A stretch of DNA of 32,705 nt from the NCBI GenBank assembly GCA_012842565.1, contig DUSO01000131.1, forward strand, positions 1 to 32,705, written 5' to 3'. This stretch comes from Bacillota bacterium (GTDB lineage Bacteria; Bacillota; SHA-98; Ch115). The position numbers were made by a program, and so were the translations under genes. Of the stretch, positions 16,030 through 25,240 are shown piece by piece. How positions within the stretch are numbered: the first letter of the stretch is position 1; every line of letters begins with the position of its first letter. A model generated the notes under the pieces. It worked only from the letters and a program-made list of their open reading frames with translations. It was not told the origin of the DNA and searched no databases.

Positions 16030-16329
16030 CTATTCCCCAGGTGTCCCGGACGCCCCCGGTGTTGCAGGCCCGTGAGCGCCGCCCAAAGTGGAGAGCGAAG
16101 AGCCCAGGCTGTCGGGACAGCGCCCGGGAGAGATGGTAGATATGGCGTGCTTGTAAATGAGGTCGAGCTTCCCCTCGTTTTCTATGACGATGGTAAAATT
16201 GTCGAAGCAGCGGACAAAGCCCTTCAGCTGGTACCCATTGACAAGGTATACGGTAACCATCACCCTCTCCTTACGCACCTGATTGAGGAAAAGGTCCTGC
16301 ACCGCCTGTGGTGACTTGTCTTTCGCCAT
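16030..16329 (-). CDS. hfq: RNA chaperone Hfq
   Basis: A 99-residue Sm-fold RNA chaperone that forms a hexameric ring and pairs small RNAs with mRNAs. The Sm1 motif '[20 protein letters not shown]' and Sm2 'YKHAISTI' are intact ('[18 protein letters not shown]' is the N-terminal helix). The last ~25 residues form a Gly/Ser/Pro-rich, likely disordered tail, longer than in Bacillus Hfq. AGGCAGGA lies 8 nt before the ATG. It follows miaA by 201 bp, the classical miaA-hfq order. Identification secure. Confidence 0.95.
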   Translation of the reverse strand: MAKDKSPQAVQDLFLNQVRKERVMVTVYLVNGYQLKGFVRCFDNFTIVIENEGKLDLIYKHAISTISPGRCPDSLGSSLSTLGGAHGPATPGASGTPGE

Positions 16330-16530
16330 ATTGTCATTCCTGCCTTACAATGCTGGCAGTGGCGTTGGCGCCAGCAAAGAATAATGCCCGCGTCAGCAGA
16401 AATCAGCAGAAAATCAGGAGAGCCCCCGCACAATTCCCTGGCCAGTAATCTATTCAACATGCCCCAGCCTTTTCCTCTATCATCCGCAAATATCCAGGCC
16501 TCAATAGAGCTGGGCCGTCCACATATCGGA

Positions 16531-17493
16531 TTACCGCCCCCCGCCAGAAAGCCTCTCGTTGATAAAACGCCCTATGTGATCGCAGGCCTCTCTTGCTGAC
16601 CTATACTGATCTAAGTCAAACCAGACAATGCCAGGTTCATGCTTAAACCATGTCATCTGTCTCTTCGCATAACGCTGGTTATTGCGTTTCATCAGTCGAA
16701 TCGACTCTTCCAGGGTACACCTGCCATAAAAGAAATGCACCAGCTCCTTATAACAGAGGGCCTGCCCGGAGGTCAGCCGCCGCTCATAGCCCATTTCTAA
16801 AAGGCGCCGGGTCTCCTCCACCAGTCCGGCTGCAATTTGAGCATCCACCCTGGCCCGTACTCTCTCATACAGGCTGGGTCTCGGCCGGCAGAGGCCGATC
16901 AGCACCAGGTCGTAGATGCTGCGATCTCCGGGGTGTTCCCCCTGCAGCTCCGAAATAGGCCTCCCGGTGTGGTGATAAACCTCGAGGGCGCGTACCAGGC
17001 GCCGGGTGTCATTGGGATGCAGCCTCCTCGCGGCAACCGGGTCTACCTCCTTGAGGCGTGCGTGGAGGTAGCCCGGGCCATGCTCCGCCTCCATTCTCTC
17101 AAGGGCCTCCCGGTATTCGCGATCCGCCCCTGGCATGGGGAATAGATAATCCCTCACCGTAGCCCTGAGGTAAAGCCCCGTTCCGCCAACCAGCATCGGG
17201 AGCTTTCCCCTTTCGTGGATTCCCGCTATTGCTTGCCTTGCAAGCCTCTGGTACTCTGCGACATTGAAATCCTCCGACGGGTCCACAATGCTGATCAAAT
17301 GGTGGGGGACTCTTGCCATATCCTCGGGGGATGGTTTCGCTGTCCCTATGTCCATGTAACGATAGACCTGCATGGAATCACATGAGACTATCTCGGCGTC
17401 CAGCCTTTCCGCCAGTATAAGGGATAATTCTGTCTTCCCGACAGCCGTAGGCCCGACGATAGCGGCAACAGGGATATCGGGTTGCCCGGTCAT
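16531..17493 (-). CDS. miaA: tRNA dimethylallyltransferase MiaA
   Basis: A 320-residue tRNA dimethylallyltransferase (EC 2.5.1.75) that adds the isopentenyl group to A37 of UNN-decoding tRNAs, the substrate for MiaB. The P-loop is 'AIVGPTAVGKTELSLILAER'; 'SCDSMQVYRYMDIGTAKPS' and 'LVGGTGLYLRA' are family signatures; 'TSGQALCYKELV' has Cys where Gly is more usual; 'RNNQRYAKRQMTWFKHEP' is near the C-terminus. The ATG overlaps the mutL stop by 4 bp (translational coupling). It shares an operon with miaB, the next enzyme of the ms2i6A pathway. Secure. Confidence 0.97.
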   Translation of the reverse strand: MTGQPDIPVAAIVGPTAVGKTELSLILAERLDAEIVSCDSMQVYRYMDIGTAKPSPEDMARVPHHLISIVDPSEDFNVAEYQRLARQAIAGIHERGKLPMLVGGTGLYLRATVRDYLFPMPGADREYREALERMEAEHGPGYLHARLKEVDPVAARRLHPNDTRRLVRALEVYHHTGRPISELQGEHPGDRSIYDLVLIGLCRPRPSLYERVRARVDAQIAAGLVEETRRLLEMGYERRLTSGQALCYKELVHFFYGRCTLEESIRLMKRNNQRYAKRQMTWFKHEPGIVWFDLDQYRSAREACDHIGRFINERLSGGGR

Positions 17494-19427
17494 TCGCTCC
17501 CGCGCCCCTTTCCCGCCGGGCGCCTGAACCGCCTCTCGAGCTCGTCAAGGGGCAAAGAGATCATGGTGGGCCTCCCGTGGGGGCACAATAGGGGGTCACG
17601 CGTGCTCAGGAGATCGGACACCAGCCTCTTCATCTCTTCATGGTGCATCCGGTCCCCCGCTTTCACCGCCAACCTGCAGGCTATGGTCGCTGCAAGCCCG
17701 TGAAGGTCGAGTCGCACGTTGCCGGGGCCATCCTCTCCAGCGGCATGCCCTATCGCCTCCCTCAGCATGCCCTCTATTTCAGCACCCGGTCGCTCTGCCA
17801 GCAGGGCGGGGACGGAACGTACCAGGAAGGCATTCTGGCCAAAGGGTTCCAACTCGAAGCCTATCCTCTCGAACAAATATCTCTTACCCTCCACCTCGTG
17901 GGCAAGACGCGGCTCGAGCTCGAGGATCACAGGCACCAGGAGCATCTGGCATGACGCTGAATCGTGGTCGAACGAATCCACAATGCGCTCATAGAGGACT
18001 CTCTCATGAGCGGCATGCTGGTCGACGATATATAGGTTCCCGGGTCCTTGGACCAGGATATAGGTATCTGAATACTGGCCGATGACGGACACCTGGTGCC
18101 CGGCGGGCACGGGGTGTCCGGGCGTGGCATCAGGGCCGGGGGACATTATGCCCGCAGGCGCCGCAATATCAATTGACATGGGGGCAGGGGAAGGTGTACC
18201 GGCACCCGGCACCCTACCACTGGAGCCCTCAAAACCCGAGTCAAAAGACTCGGCCAGGAGCATGCCGAGGGCGGTGGTGCTATCCCGGGCGATCTCGCGC
18301 CTCCGGACTGCCAAATGTTCCTTGATTGCCCCATAATCCCGGGCTGTCGCGCGGTCCTGCGCTGCTCTATCGGTAAGGTCAGCCGCGGTGCGTTCAGGAG
18401 GGCAGGTGCCCCCCTCAACCTCCAGGGTGACCATCGTGGGCTTCTGGCGCAGGGCCTGCTTTGCTGCCTCAAAGGTTATTCTGTACAGGTCACCCTCCCT
18501 GGCAAAACGCACTTCGCGCTTGGCCGGGTGGACATTGACGTCCACGGAAGCGGGGTCAACGGATATCCAGACAAAGGCTACAGGGTGCCGGCCCCTCGGC
18601 ACGGCTCCGCCGAATGCCTTCTCAATGGCTGCGATAATGGTCCTGCTTTGAATGGGCCTGCCATTTACGAAAAACTTCAGCCCCTCGCGCCCTGACCGGG
18701 CGAGGTCAGGCTTGCCAATAAGGGCGAATATGCTTATGTCCGCAAGGCCGAGGGATACCGGGACGAGCCCCTTCGCGAGTGAATTGCCATATATCCCTGT
18801 GACGGCCCCGAGGTAATCCCCGGTGCCATCTGTAGACAACACAAGCCTGTCCTCCCGGTAGAGCAGGAACGAAATCTCGGGATGGGAAATGGCAAGAGAG
18901 CTCACTACATCGTAGACGTGGCCGATCTCCGTACTCACACTCTTGAGGTACTTCCGGCGGGCGGGTGTATTGAAGAATAGGTCCCGCACCACCACAGAAG
19001 TGCCTTCGGGCCCGCCGGATTCACCTACAAAGGTGCGCTCGCCGCCCTTTAGCTGGATACGGGTCGCCGACCCACCCCCCTTGGGCCTTGAAACCATCTA
19101 CACCTGCGACACTGCGGCAATACTTGGCAGTGCCTCACCCCTGAACCCGAGGGTCTCTATATGAAAGAGGTCTTGCGGGTCGCGTAGCTTACTGGTGGCA
19201 TGCCGTTCGAATGCCAGAAGCACGTCATCCTTCCCCATCCCGCAGCCGTCGTCAGTCACCTGGATGAATTCTGACGGGTCACCCCCAAGCTTGACCGTGA
19301 TCCTCTCCGCGCCAGCATCAATGGAATTCTCGATCAGCTCCTTGACCACGGAGGCAGGCCTCTCGATAACCTCGCCGGCAGCTATTCTATTGACCAACTC
19401 CTCACCAAGGATCATGATCCGGCTCAT
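17490..19427 (-). pseudogene. mutL: mutL interrupted by an in-frame TAG
   Basis: The two collinear parts together encode a full MutL mismatch-repair endonuclease (about 645 codons). The first 109 codons hold the GHKL ATPase motifs ('[20 protein letters not shown]', '[10 protein letters not shown]', '[14 protein letters not shown]'). A TAG at 19098-19100 then stops translation, and the same frame resumes with 'MVSRPKGGGSATRI', 'DLFFNTPARRKYL', and the C-terminal endonuclease motif 'DQHAAHERVLYE' and 'CPHGRP'. TAG may derive from GAG by one change. The ATG right after the stop could allow reinitiation, giving a split protein. It overlaps mutS and miaA by 4 bp each. Recent inactivation, sequencing error, or reinitiation are all possible. 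Confidence 0.85.
19098..19100 (-). other. Premature TAG codon in mutL
   Basis: Codons around it read CAG GTG TAG ATG GTT TCA in frame with the rest of mutL. Other genes in the window (speD, murJ and both tiny membrane-protein genes) end in TAG, so the codon is a normal stop here and not obviously reassigned. Confidence 0.9.
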
Positions 19428-22102
19428 ACCCTCGCGTCACCCACCCTGCCCGGGATCACGCGAATTCCCAGAGTCCCTTCCTTGAGCCTTTCCTGAAGTT
19501 CCTTGAGTCTTGCCAGGGCTTCGAGCGGCGTCATGTTCAAGAGATCCATCTCCAGAAGGTCTCTGATTACCGCATCCTCAGCCTTTTCAAACAAGGAAAG
19601 TTGTGCGGCATGTTTGCAGGTAGATGGCACCTGGCCCCGGGCATGCCTTTTCTGTGGAGGAGACTGCCCCTCTCCCTCTTTCTTTAGCTCAGCGAGAATC
19701 TCGCTCGCGCGTTTGATCACCTCGGGCGGCAGCCCTGCCAGCCGGGCCACGTCAATCCCATAGCTCTCCGTCGAACTTCCCGGCTCTATCTTATGGAGGA
19801 ACACGATATCCTGACCTTCCTGGCGCGCAGTCATACAATAGTTCTTGACGCGCGGGAGGGCTTTTTCAAGGCTTGTAAGTTGGTGGAAGTGTGTTGCAAA
19901 AAGGGTCTTGGCCCCCACTTTTCGCCTGTCATGAATGTACTCCACTGTAGCCCTCGCTATACTGAGCCCGTCCAGCGTCCCGGTGCCGCGGCCAACCTCG
20001 TCCAGCAGGATAAGGGTCCGCCTGTCTGCATGGATCAATATCCGCGCCAGTTCAAGCATCTCAACCATAAAGGTGGAAAGGCCGAGGGCGAGGTCATCGG
20101 TCGCTCCGATTCGCGTCATGATGCGGCTTACGATGCCGATCCTGGCAGACTCGGCGGGCACGAAGCTCCCGATCTGGGCCATGATGACTATGAGCGCGCA
20201 TGACCGCATGTATGTGGATTTCCCTGCCATATTCGGGCCCGTTATTATGGCTATCTGGTTCCGGGACCCGTCAAGCATGATGTCATTGGGCACATACACG
20301 GACCCTTTCAGGGATTGCTCTACAACCGGGTGTCTCGCCGCCTTTACCAGGATCTCGTCTCCACTGGTGACCTCCGGCCTTACGTAATTATTCAGCCGGG
20401 CCACCTCCGCCAGAGCAGAAGCCACGTCTACCTCGGCCACAAGTGCGGCGGCCTTCTGCAGGCGAGATGCTTCCCCTGCCACACGGTCTCTCAGCCGACA
20501 GAAAAGCTCGTATTCCAGCTGCAATTGCTCCTCTTCGGCCCTTGTGATCAGGACTTCCTTTTCCTTGAGCTCCGGGGTTATAAACCTCTCTCCGGATGCC
20601 AGGGTCTGTTTTCGTATGTAATCGGGAGGCACGAGCGGGAGGTTGGGCCGGGTAACCTCGATGTAATAACCGAAAACCTGGTTATATCCAACCTTCAGGG
20701 ACTTGATCCCCGTCCTCTCCCTCTCCCTGGACTCGAGCTCCACAAGCCATGCCCTGCCGGATGACCTTGCCTCTCGCAGTCTATCCAGTGTCTCATCAAA
20801 GCCCGGCCGGATGATCCCGCCCTCCTTCGGACTCGTGGGGGGGTCATCGACCAGGGTTTGCCTTATCTCTCTCGCAATATCCTCGAGGCAGTCAATTGCC
20901 GACCCATCGCCCCGGACCGGCCAGCCGGCCAGCACCTGCCATAATTCAGGCAAGCGCTCAAGGGACAGGCCCAGGGTATAGATTTCTCTCGGATTCGCAA
21001 GCTTCATCGCCGCCCGTGCGGTAAGCCGCTCAATGTCGTAGATGCCTTTCAGTAGGTCCCGCACCGAATTACGCAGTACCTGGTCGTCAAAGAACCTCTC
21101 TACCAGGTCCTGGCGTCTCCGTATCTCTGCGAGATCCAGGAGGGGCTCCTCCAGCCACCTCCGGAGCAGTCGCCCGCCCATTCCGGTAATCGTACGGTCT
21201 AACACCCCAAGCAGGCTGCCCTTTTTCGTCCCGTCCCGCAGCGAGGCGAAAATCTCGAGGTTACGCTGTGTCGTCTCATCAATGGCCATGAAACCATCAA
21301 TGGTATATGTCCTCAGACGACCTACATGAGCCAGGAGGGATCCCTGTGTCCCGGAAAGGTAGGAGATACATGCTCCGGCCGCTCCAATTGCAAGGGGCAG
21401 GCGTTCGCATCCGAAGGCCTCAAGTGAGGCTACTCTGAAGTGCCTCAAGAGATACTCGCGTGCCCTCTCAGGCCGGAAGGCCTCAGCATCATACAGTGAG
21501 ATATTAATCCCGGGCACGGAGCTCAGTCTGCTTCGCACGGGGTCCCCGGGTCCCACATTGTCCGGGACTAGACACTCCCTCGGCCCCCTGCGGACGATCT
21601 CGGTGACGGCGCGTTCATGGGAAAAGTCGCCGCGAACTTCGGTCGCCAGGAATTCGCCTGTCGAGAGGTCGCATAAGGCAATCCCGACATCCCTTCCGTC
21701 GGAAAAGACAGAAGCCAGGTAGTTATTGGACTTCGCCTCGAGGAGCGCAGGCTCCATAACGGTCCCCGGCGTGATTATCCTGACTACTTCCCTCCTGACG
21801 ACCCCCTTAGCGAGCTTGGGGTCCTCCATTTGCTCACAGATGGCCACCTTATATCCCTTTGTGACAAGCCGGCCGATGTAGCTATCGGCAGCATGGTACG
21901 GCACCCCGCACATCGGCATCCGTTTGCCTTTCCCCGCCTCACGGGATGTAAGGGTGATCTCCAGTTCTCTTGCAGCAATCTCAGCATCTTCATTAAACAG
22001 CTCGTAAAAGTCGCCAAGCCGGAAGAAGACCAGCTTGTCCCTGTGCTGAGCCTTTATGGACTCATACTGTCTTAGCATCGGGGTCATCAGGCTGTCGGTC
22101 AT
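19424..22102 (-). CDS. mutS: DNA mismatch repair protein MutS
   Basis: An 892-residue MutS that recognises mismatches as a dimer and recruits MutL. Mismatch-reading Phe32-Tyr-Glu34 lies in '[10 protein letters not shown]'. Walker A '[14 protein letters not shown]' is at about 621-629, Walker B and signature '[18 protein letters not shown]' near 695-712, and the C-terminal dimerisation helices contain '[20 protein letters not shown]'. The signature has Gly where MutS normally has Ser (GRGTS); that Ser contacts ATP across the dimer. GAGGTGG lies 4 nt before the ATG, which overlaps the miaB stop by 4 bp. Its end overlaps mutL by 4 bp. Identification secure. Confidence 0.97.
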   Translation of the reverse strand: MTDSLMTPMLRQYESIKAQHRDKLVFFRLGDFYELFNEDAEIAARELEITLTSREAGKGKRMPMCGVPYHAADSYIGRLVTKGYKVAICEQMEDPKLAKGVVRREVVRIITPGTVMEPALLEAKSNNYLASVFSDGRDVGIALCDLSTGEFLATEVRGDFSHERAVTEIVRRGPRECLVPDNVGPGDPVRSRLSSVPGINISLYDAEAFRPERAREYLLRHFRVASLEAFGCERLPLAIGAAGACISYLSGTQGSLLAHVGRLRTYTIDGFMAIDETTQRNLEIFASLRDGTKKGSLLGVLDRTITGMGGRLLRRWLEEPLLDLAEIRRRQDLVERFFDDQVLRNSVRDLLKGIYDIERLTARAAMKLANPREIYTLGLSLERLPELWQVLAGWPVRGDGSAIDCLEDIAREIRQTLVDDPPTSPKEGGIIRPGFDETLDRLREARSSGRAWLVELESRERERTGIKSLKVGYNQVFGYYIEVTRPNLPLVPPDYIRKQTLASGERFITPELKEKEVLITRAEEEQLQLEYELFCRLRDRVAGEASRLQKAAALVAEVDVASALAEVARLNNYVRPEVTSGDEILVKAARHPVVEQSLKGSVYVPNDIMLDGSRNQIAIITGPNMAGKSTYMRSCALIVIMAQIGSFVPAESARIGIVSRIMTRIGATDDLALGLSTFMVEMLELARILIHADRRTLILLDEVGRGTGTLDGLSIARATVEYIHDRRKVGAKTLFATHFHQLTSLEKALPRVKNYCMTARQEGQDIVFLHKIEPGSSTESYGIDVARLAGLPPEVIKRASEILAELKKEGEGQSPPQKRHARGQVPSTCKHAAQLSLFEKAEDAVIRDLLEMDLLNMTPLEALARLKELQERLKEGTLGIRVIPGRVGDARV

Positions 22103-23421
22103 TTTACCACCTCAGCCCCAAGGGTCCAAGTCTTCGCTGACGTGATCTTTACCGTGACGAGCTTCCCCTCGAGCGCGGCCCTGTCGCCCGGGAAGTGTAC
22201 AAGCTTATTGGTCCGCGTCCGCCCTTCGAGCATGTCGGGGTTTCCCTCGCTTGGACCTTCGACCAGCACCTCCTGGGATGTCCCGACCAGCGCCTGGTTC
22301 TTACGGAGACTTATGGCATTCTGCACCTCTATTAGCCGCTGGATGCGTTCATGTTTCACATCTTCCGGCACCTGGTCAGGCATCTCTGCCGCCCTTGTCC
22401 CGCGGCGCGGCGAGTAGATGAATGTAAATGCCGAGTCAAACTCGATCTCCTCCACGGCCTCGAGTGTCCTTTGGAAGTCTTCATCGGTCTCTCCGGGAAA
22501 GCCCACTATCAGGTCTGTAGTGATGCTCGCCCCGGGGATCCTGGCCCGGATATCGTGGACAAGCCCAAGATACCGCGCCAGGGTATACCCGCGCCCCATC
22601 CGCTTTAGTATCTTATCAGAGCCTGCTTGCAGGGGCAGGTGGAAGTTCTCGCAGACCTTCTCCGCGGTGGCAACGGTCTCAATGAGTTTTTCCGAAAAGT
22701 CCCTCGGGTGACTCGTGGTGTAGCGGATGCGCTCTATCCCCGGCACATCGTTTAGCATCAACAATAGGTCGGAAAAGTCCACCCCGGGCTCGAGGCCCTT
22801 GCCATAGGCGTTTACATTCTGGCCGAGAAGGGTTACCTCTTTGTACCCCTCACGCCCGAGTTGTGTCACTTCTCGCACTATGTCCTCGGGCTTCCTCGAG
22901 CGCTCGCGCCCCCTTACATATGGCACGATACAGTAGGCGCAGAAGTTATTGCACCCGTACATGATGGTAACCCATGCCTTGAGCTTACCCTGCCGTCTCA
23001 CCGGGAGATCCTCGAGGATCTCCTCCTCCCGCTCCCATATCTCGAATGCGCGCCTCCCTGCCCTCGCCTCTTTCAGAAGCTCCGGCAGGCGGTGGATGTT
23101 GTGTGTACCGAAGACGATGTCCACATGGGGTAGCTTCTCCCTGATCCTCTCCGCCTCGCCGGGCTGTTGCGGCATGCACCCGCATATGCCTATTATGAGG
23201 TCCGGGTTTTTCCTCTTGAGGGCCTTCAAGTCTCCAACCTGGCCATACGTCTTTCTTTCAGGGTTTTCGCGCACACAGCAGGTATTATATATGATCACAT
23301 CTGCCGACTTGATGTCGTCAGTCCGGGTATAGCCCTCCCTTTCGAGCAGGCCGGCGATAACCTCCGAGTCATGCTCGTTCATCTGGCAGCCAAGCGTGAC
23401 TATGTGATATCTTCCCGGAAT
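22099..23421 (-). CDS. miaB: tRNA-2-methylthio-N6-dimethylallyladenosine synthase MiaB
   Basis: A radical-SAM methylthiotransferase (EC 2.8.4.3) that thiomethylates i6A37 of tRNA, acting after MiaA. Fe-S ligands are Cys12, Cys48 and Cys82 for the auxiliary cluster, and Cys157, Cys161, Cys164 in 'CNNFCAYC' for radical SAM; a C-terminal TRAM domain follows. The first ATG (23382) would begin at 'MNEHDSEV' and lose Cys12. The frame upstream encodes 'PGRYHIVTLGCQ', the conserved MiaB start, and reaches a stop without ATG, GTG or TTG. ATT at 23419-23421 has GAGGGGAGG exactly 9 nt upstream, so I propose an AUU start (440 residues). It overlaps mutS by 4 bp. Confidence 0.9.
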   Translation of the reverse strand: MPGRYHIVTLGCQMNEHDSEVIAGLLEREGYTRTDDIKSADVIIYNTCCVRENPERKTYGQVGDLKALKRKNPDLIIGICGCMPQQPGEAERIREKLPHVDIVFGTHNIHRLPELLKEARAGRRAFEIWEREEEILEDLPVRRQGKLKAWVTIMYGCNNFCAYCIVPYVRGRERSRKPEDIVREVTQLGREGYKEVTLLGQNVNAYGKGLEPGVDFSDLLLMLNDVPGIERIRYTTSHPRDFSEKLIETVATAEKVCENFHLPLQAGSDKILKRMGRGYTLARYLGLVHDIRARIPGASITTDLIVGFPGETDEDFQRTLEAVEEIEFDSAFTFIYSPRRGTRAAEMPDQVPEDVKHERIQRLIEVQNAISLRKNQALVGTSQEVLVEGPSEGNPDMLEGRTRTNKLVHFPGDRAALEGKLVTVKITSAKTWTLGAEVVK

Positions 23422-23430
23422 GGCGAGAAT

Positions 23431-23439
23431 CCTCCCCTC
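23431..23439 (-). promoter_or_regulatory. Shine-Dalgarno that fixes the ATT start of miaB
   Basis: GAGGGGAGG on the minus strand lies 9 nt before ATT (23419-23421). It is nearly 50 nt upstream of the first ATG and so cannot serve that codon. Confidence 0.65.
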
Positions 23440-23504
23440 AGCCTTGAGTCCGGTACCAAGCTGGCATAATCAGTCTATATGAATCCAGCCTTGATCCAGT
23501 TTTA

Positions 23505-23510
23505 ATTATA
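23505..23510 (-). promoter_or_regulatory. Candidate -10 for the miaB-mutS-mutL-miaA operon
   Basis: A perfect TATAAT on the minus strand lies about 85 bp before the miaB start. The -35 region 17 bp upstream reads TGGTAT, a weak match. No better promoter was seen between here and miaB. Confidence 0.4.
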
Positions 23511-23546
23511 GCCTACAGCCTGCATAAATACCAGCGCCGCGCCTGC

Positions 23547-23573
23547 ACCTCGGCCGGACGGCACGCATAACAT
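23547..23573 (+). promoter_or_regulatory. Candidate sigma-K promoter for the second tiny membrane gene
   Basis: AC at 23547-23548 is followed after exactly 17 bp by CATAACAT (23566-23573), matching the sigma-K pattern AC-N17-CATANNNT. Transcription would start near 23580 and the gene begins at 23657. This would place expression late in the mother cell. The match is short and needs experimental support. Confidence 0.45.
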
Positions 23574-23656
23574 GTATCGCTCCCACCTGCATCGTCCGAA
23601 TAACTCGGGCGAAGAAGGCGGCAGGAACGACAACCGTATAGAGAGGAGGGCCCACA

Positions 23657-23755
23657 ATGCCGGTTGCTTCCAAGCAGTGGGATTTCTGGTGGATTATCAT
23701 CGTAATCCTCCTGGTCTTCGTCTTCTTTTTCTTCCTTTTCCCGCTCAATGCATAG
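23657..23755 (+). CDS. Tiny hydrophobic sporulation-type membrane protein (32 aa)
   Basis: An ATG with GGAGGG 6 nt upstream starts a 32-codon frame ending in TAG. The product starts 'MPVASKQWDFWWIIIVILLV', then continues as a Phe-rich helix ending 'FPLNA'. It is a single transmembrane segment with two Trp at its head. It is a paralogue of the 1877-1990 product: both have Trp residues then (I)IVILL and a Phe-rich run ending in FP. Both are plus-strand genes in a minus-strand region. A sigma-K-like promoter lies upstream. Probably a spore-envelope membrane peptide; exact family not recognised. Confidence 0.75.
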   Translation: MPVASKQWDFWWIIIVILLVFVFFFFLFPLNA

Positions 23756-23820
23756 TGCCTAACCCGAGAACTGATATCTGACCCTGGCTCATGACCTCAC
23801 GGCATCTCAACCCTATCCCG

Positions 23821-23856
23821 GGTTCCCCGGACCCCCCTATTGGGCGCCGGGGGACC
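23821..23856. terminator. Hairpin downstream of the tiny membrane gene
   Basis: GGTTCCCCGG (23821-23830) pairs with CCGGGGGACC (23847-23856) with one G-T wobble. The inner bases can extend it. It lies 66 bp after the small gene, in the convergent gap. No U-tract follows. Confidence 0.45.
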
Positions 23857-23872
23857 TACCTTATTGGTGGAA

Positions 23873-23901
23873 GTGGGCTTCCCTATTTGCGGGAAGCCCA
23901 C
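23873..23901. terminator. 11-bp hairpin between convergent genes
   Basis: GTGGGCTTCCC (23873-23883) pairs perfectly with 23891-23901 across a 7-nt loop, 14 bp beyond the stop of the minus-strand hydrolase gene. No clear U-tract on either strand. Confidence 0.55.
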
Positions 23902-23915
23902 GAGCGTTCCGTCGC

Positions 23916-24950
23916 CTAGCTCAGGCTCTCCTGGTAATCGTACACGATGCGTGATATACTGGCGATATTGGCAAAACCTTGATCGACATCGTACGCTCCC
24001 CTGGAGAGCACCACAAGAATATATGGACGGCTTGCAAAGACTATCCCGACGTCATTTGCTACACCAGAGACATCGCCCTCTTTATGCGCCACGATGAGGC
24101 CGGGCGGCAGCTTTCCGGGCAGGCCTACATGGTAGATGGGGTTTGCCATATCGTCCAGCAAGCGCTTCCCTTCCTCCGGGTGCTTTTGGGCGAAGTCCAG
24201 GACGGCTTCCATATATGCCGCCATATCTCTCGCCGTCGTCACGTTCTGACCGCCCGGATAGACTGTCTTACCCCCGATCTCCTTCATGAAGGCGATGATG
24301 TTATCGCGCCCCAGGTGCCTCATGAGCATCCGGTTGGCGATATTGTCACTGATGGTTATGGCCAGGTTCGCAAGCACCCTGAGCGAGAAGCTATCCCCGT
24401 CCCTCGCCGTAAACTGGAGTATCCCGGCCCCATCCTGGTAATCAGTTGCGCTGTTGTAAGTTACCCTCGTCCTCCAGTCCTCCTTGCCCTCGGCTACCAG
24501 TGTATTGAGATAGAGGACAACCGGCACCTTCACCGTGCTTGCGGCTTCAATCGGTTCTTCCGCGTTGATCTCAACCGTCTTCTGGGACTTGAGGTCCTTG
24601 AAGTATATTCCAAAGACTGCATCCTGGCCCTGCAGGTATTCCAGGAGTTCCTGCCTCAGTGCCTCGTAATCGGGAGCGGCGGCGCTATCCACCGCCGGGC
24701 GCGAAGACCCCGGAGCCGGAGCAGTCCCGGCGGTGCTCCTCTCCCATGGCGCCCCAATGCGCCAGTACCCGCCACGGGCCACCACGAGCCCCAGCGGCGT
24801 GAGCACCATAATCAGCAACAATACGGCGACGACAGGCCTCTTGTAATTGCTACTCCTCAACCTGAAGTTACCAAACCTTGACCGTAATCTGTTTGATATC
24901 GATCCAATAAGCGCAGATAGCGCTTTAGTGCCTTTCTCCAGCCTTGTCAT
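23916..24950 (-). CDS. Membrane-anchored serine hydrolase, class A beta-lactamase fold
   Basis: A 344-residue penicillin-recognising serine hydrolase. A cytosolic basic N-terminus and one transmembrane helix (about 37-58) anchor it outside the membrane; a Pro/Ala/Ser-rich linker (about 70-93) follows. Catalytic motifs are S138-T-V-K141 (SxxK), S201-D-N203 (SDN), and K290-E-G292 in place of the usual KTG. I do not see the omega-loop Glu of true class A beta-lactamases, so a peptidoglycan or peptide hydrolase is as likely as antibiotic resistance. A GGGAGGGG lies about 12 nt before the ATG. It follows the PIG-L and MurJ genes, in an apparent cell-envelope group. Confidence 0.85.
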   Translation of the reverse strand: MTRLEKGTKALSALIGSISNRLRSRFGNFRLRSSNYKRPVVAVLLLIMVLTPLGLVVARGGYWRIGAPWERSTAGTAPAPGSSRPAVDSAAAPDYEALRQELLEYLQGQDAVFGIYFKDLKSQKTVEINAEEPIEAASTVKVPVVLYLNTLVAEGKEDWRTRVTYNSATDYQDGAGILQFTARDGDSFSLRVLANLAITISDNIANRMLMRHLGRDNIIAFMKEIGGKTVYPGGQNVTTARDMAAYMEAVLDFAQKHPEEGKRLLDDMANPIYHVGLPGKLPPGLIVAHKEGDVSGVANDVGIVFASRPYILVVLSRGAYDVDQGFANIASISRIVYDYQESLS

Positions 24951-25240
24951 ATGGCTGTATGTCCCTCCCCTCCCACCGCCTTTGGCGGCCTACAATCCGC
25001 AGCTATGGTATTCCGGAACATTGCCCTCGGGACCGCTCTCAATGCCGCCCCGAGAGCCTCGTCACCCCGGTATCAGTTAGCTGCTATCAATACAAGACCC
25101 CAAGGACTTATCGCCCTCGGGGTCCGTTCACTACCCGCTTTAACGTGAGTATACCAACCACACCAAGCGGCTGTCAGGTGAAAAGTGGAGGAAAACCTGG
25201 CATCTTGACCCTTGCGAAACACCAGCCCTTGCCAGGCCGG

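Noticed and set aside
16395-16425. Short repeated AATCAGCAGAA units
   Set aside because: Only two to three imperfect copies; no spacer pattern of a CRISPR array.
19098-19100. TAG in mutL as a recoded sense codon (e.g. pyrrolysine)
   Set aside because: speD, murJ and both tiny membrane-protein genes end in TAG at the expected place, and no readthrough signal is visible.
25096-25124. GACCCC/GGGGTC inverted repeat between the PIG-L and hydrolase genes
   Set aside because: Six base pairs with a 17-nt loop and no U-tract; not distinguishable from chance.
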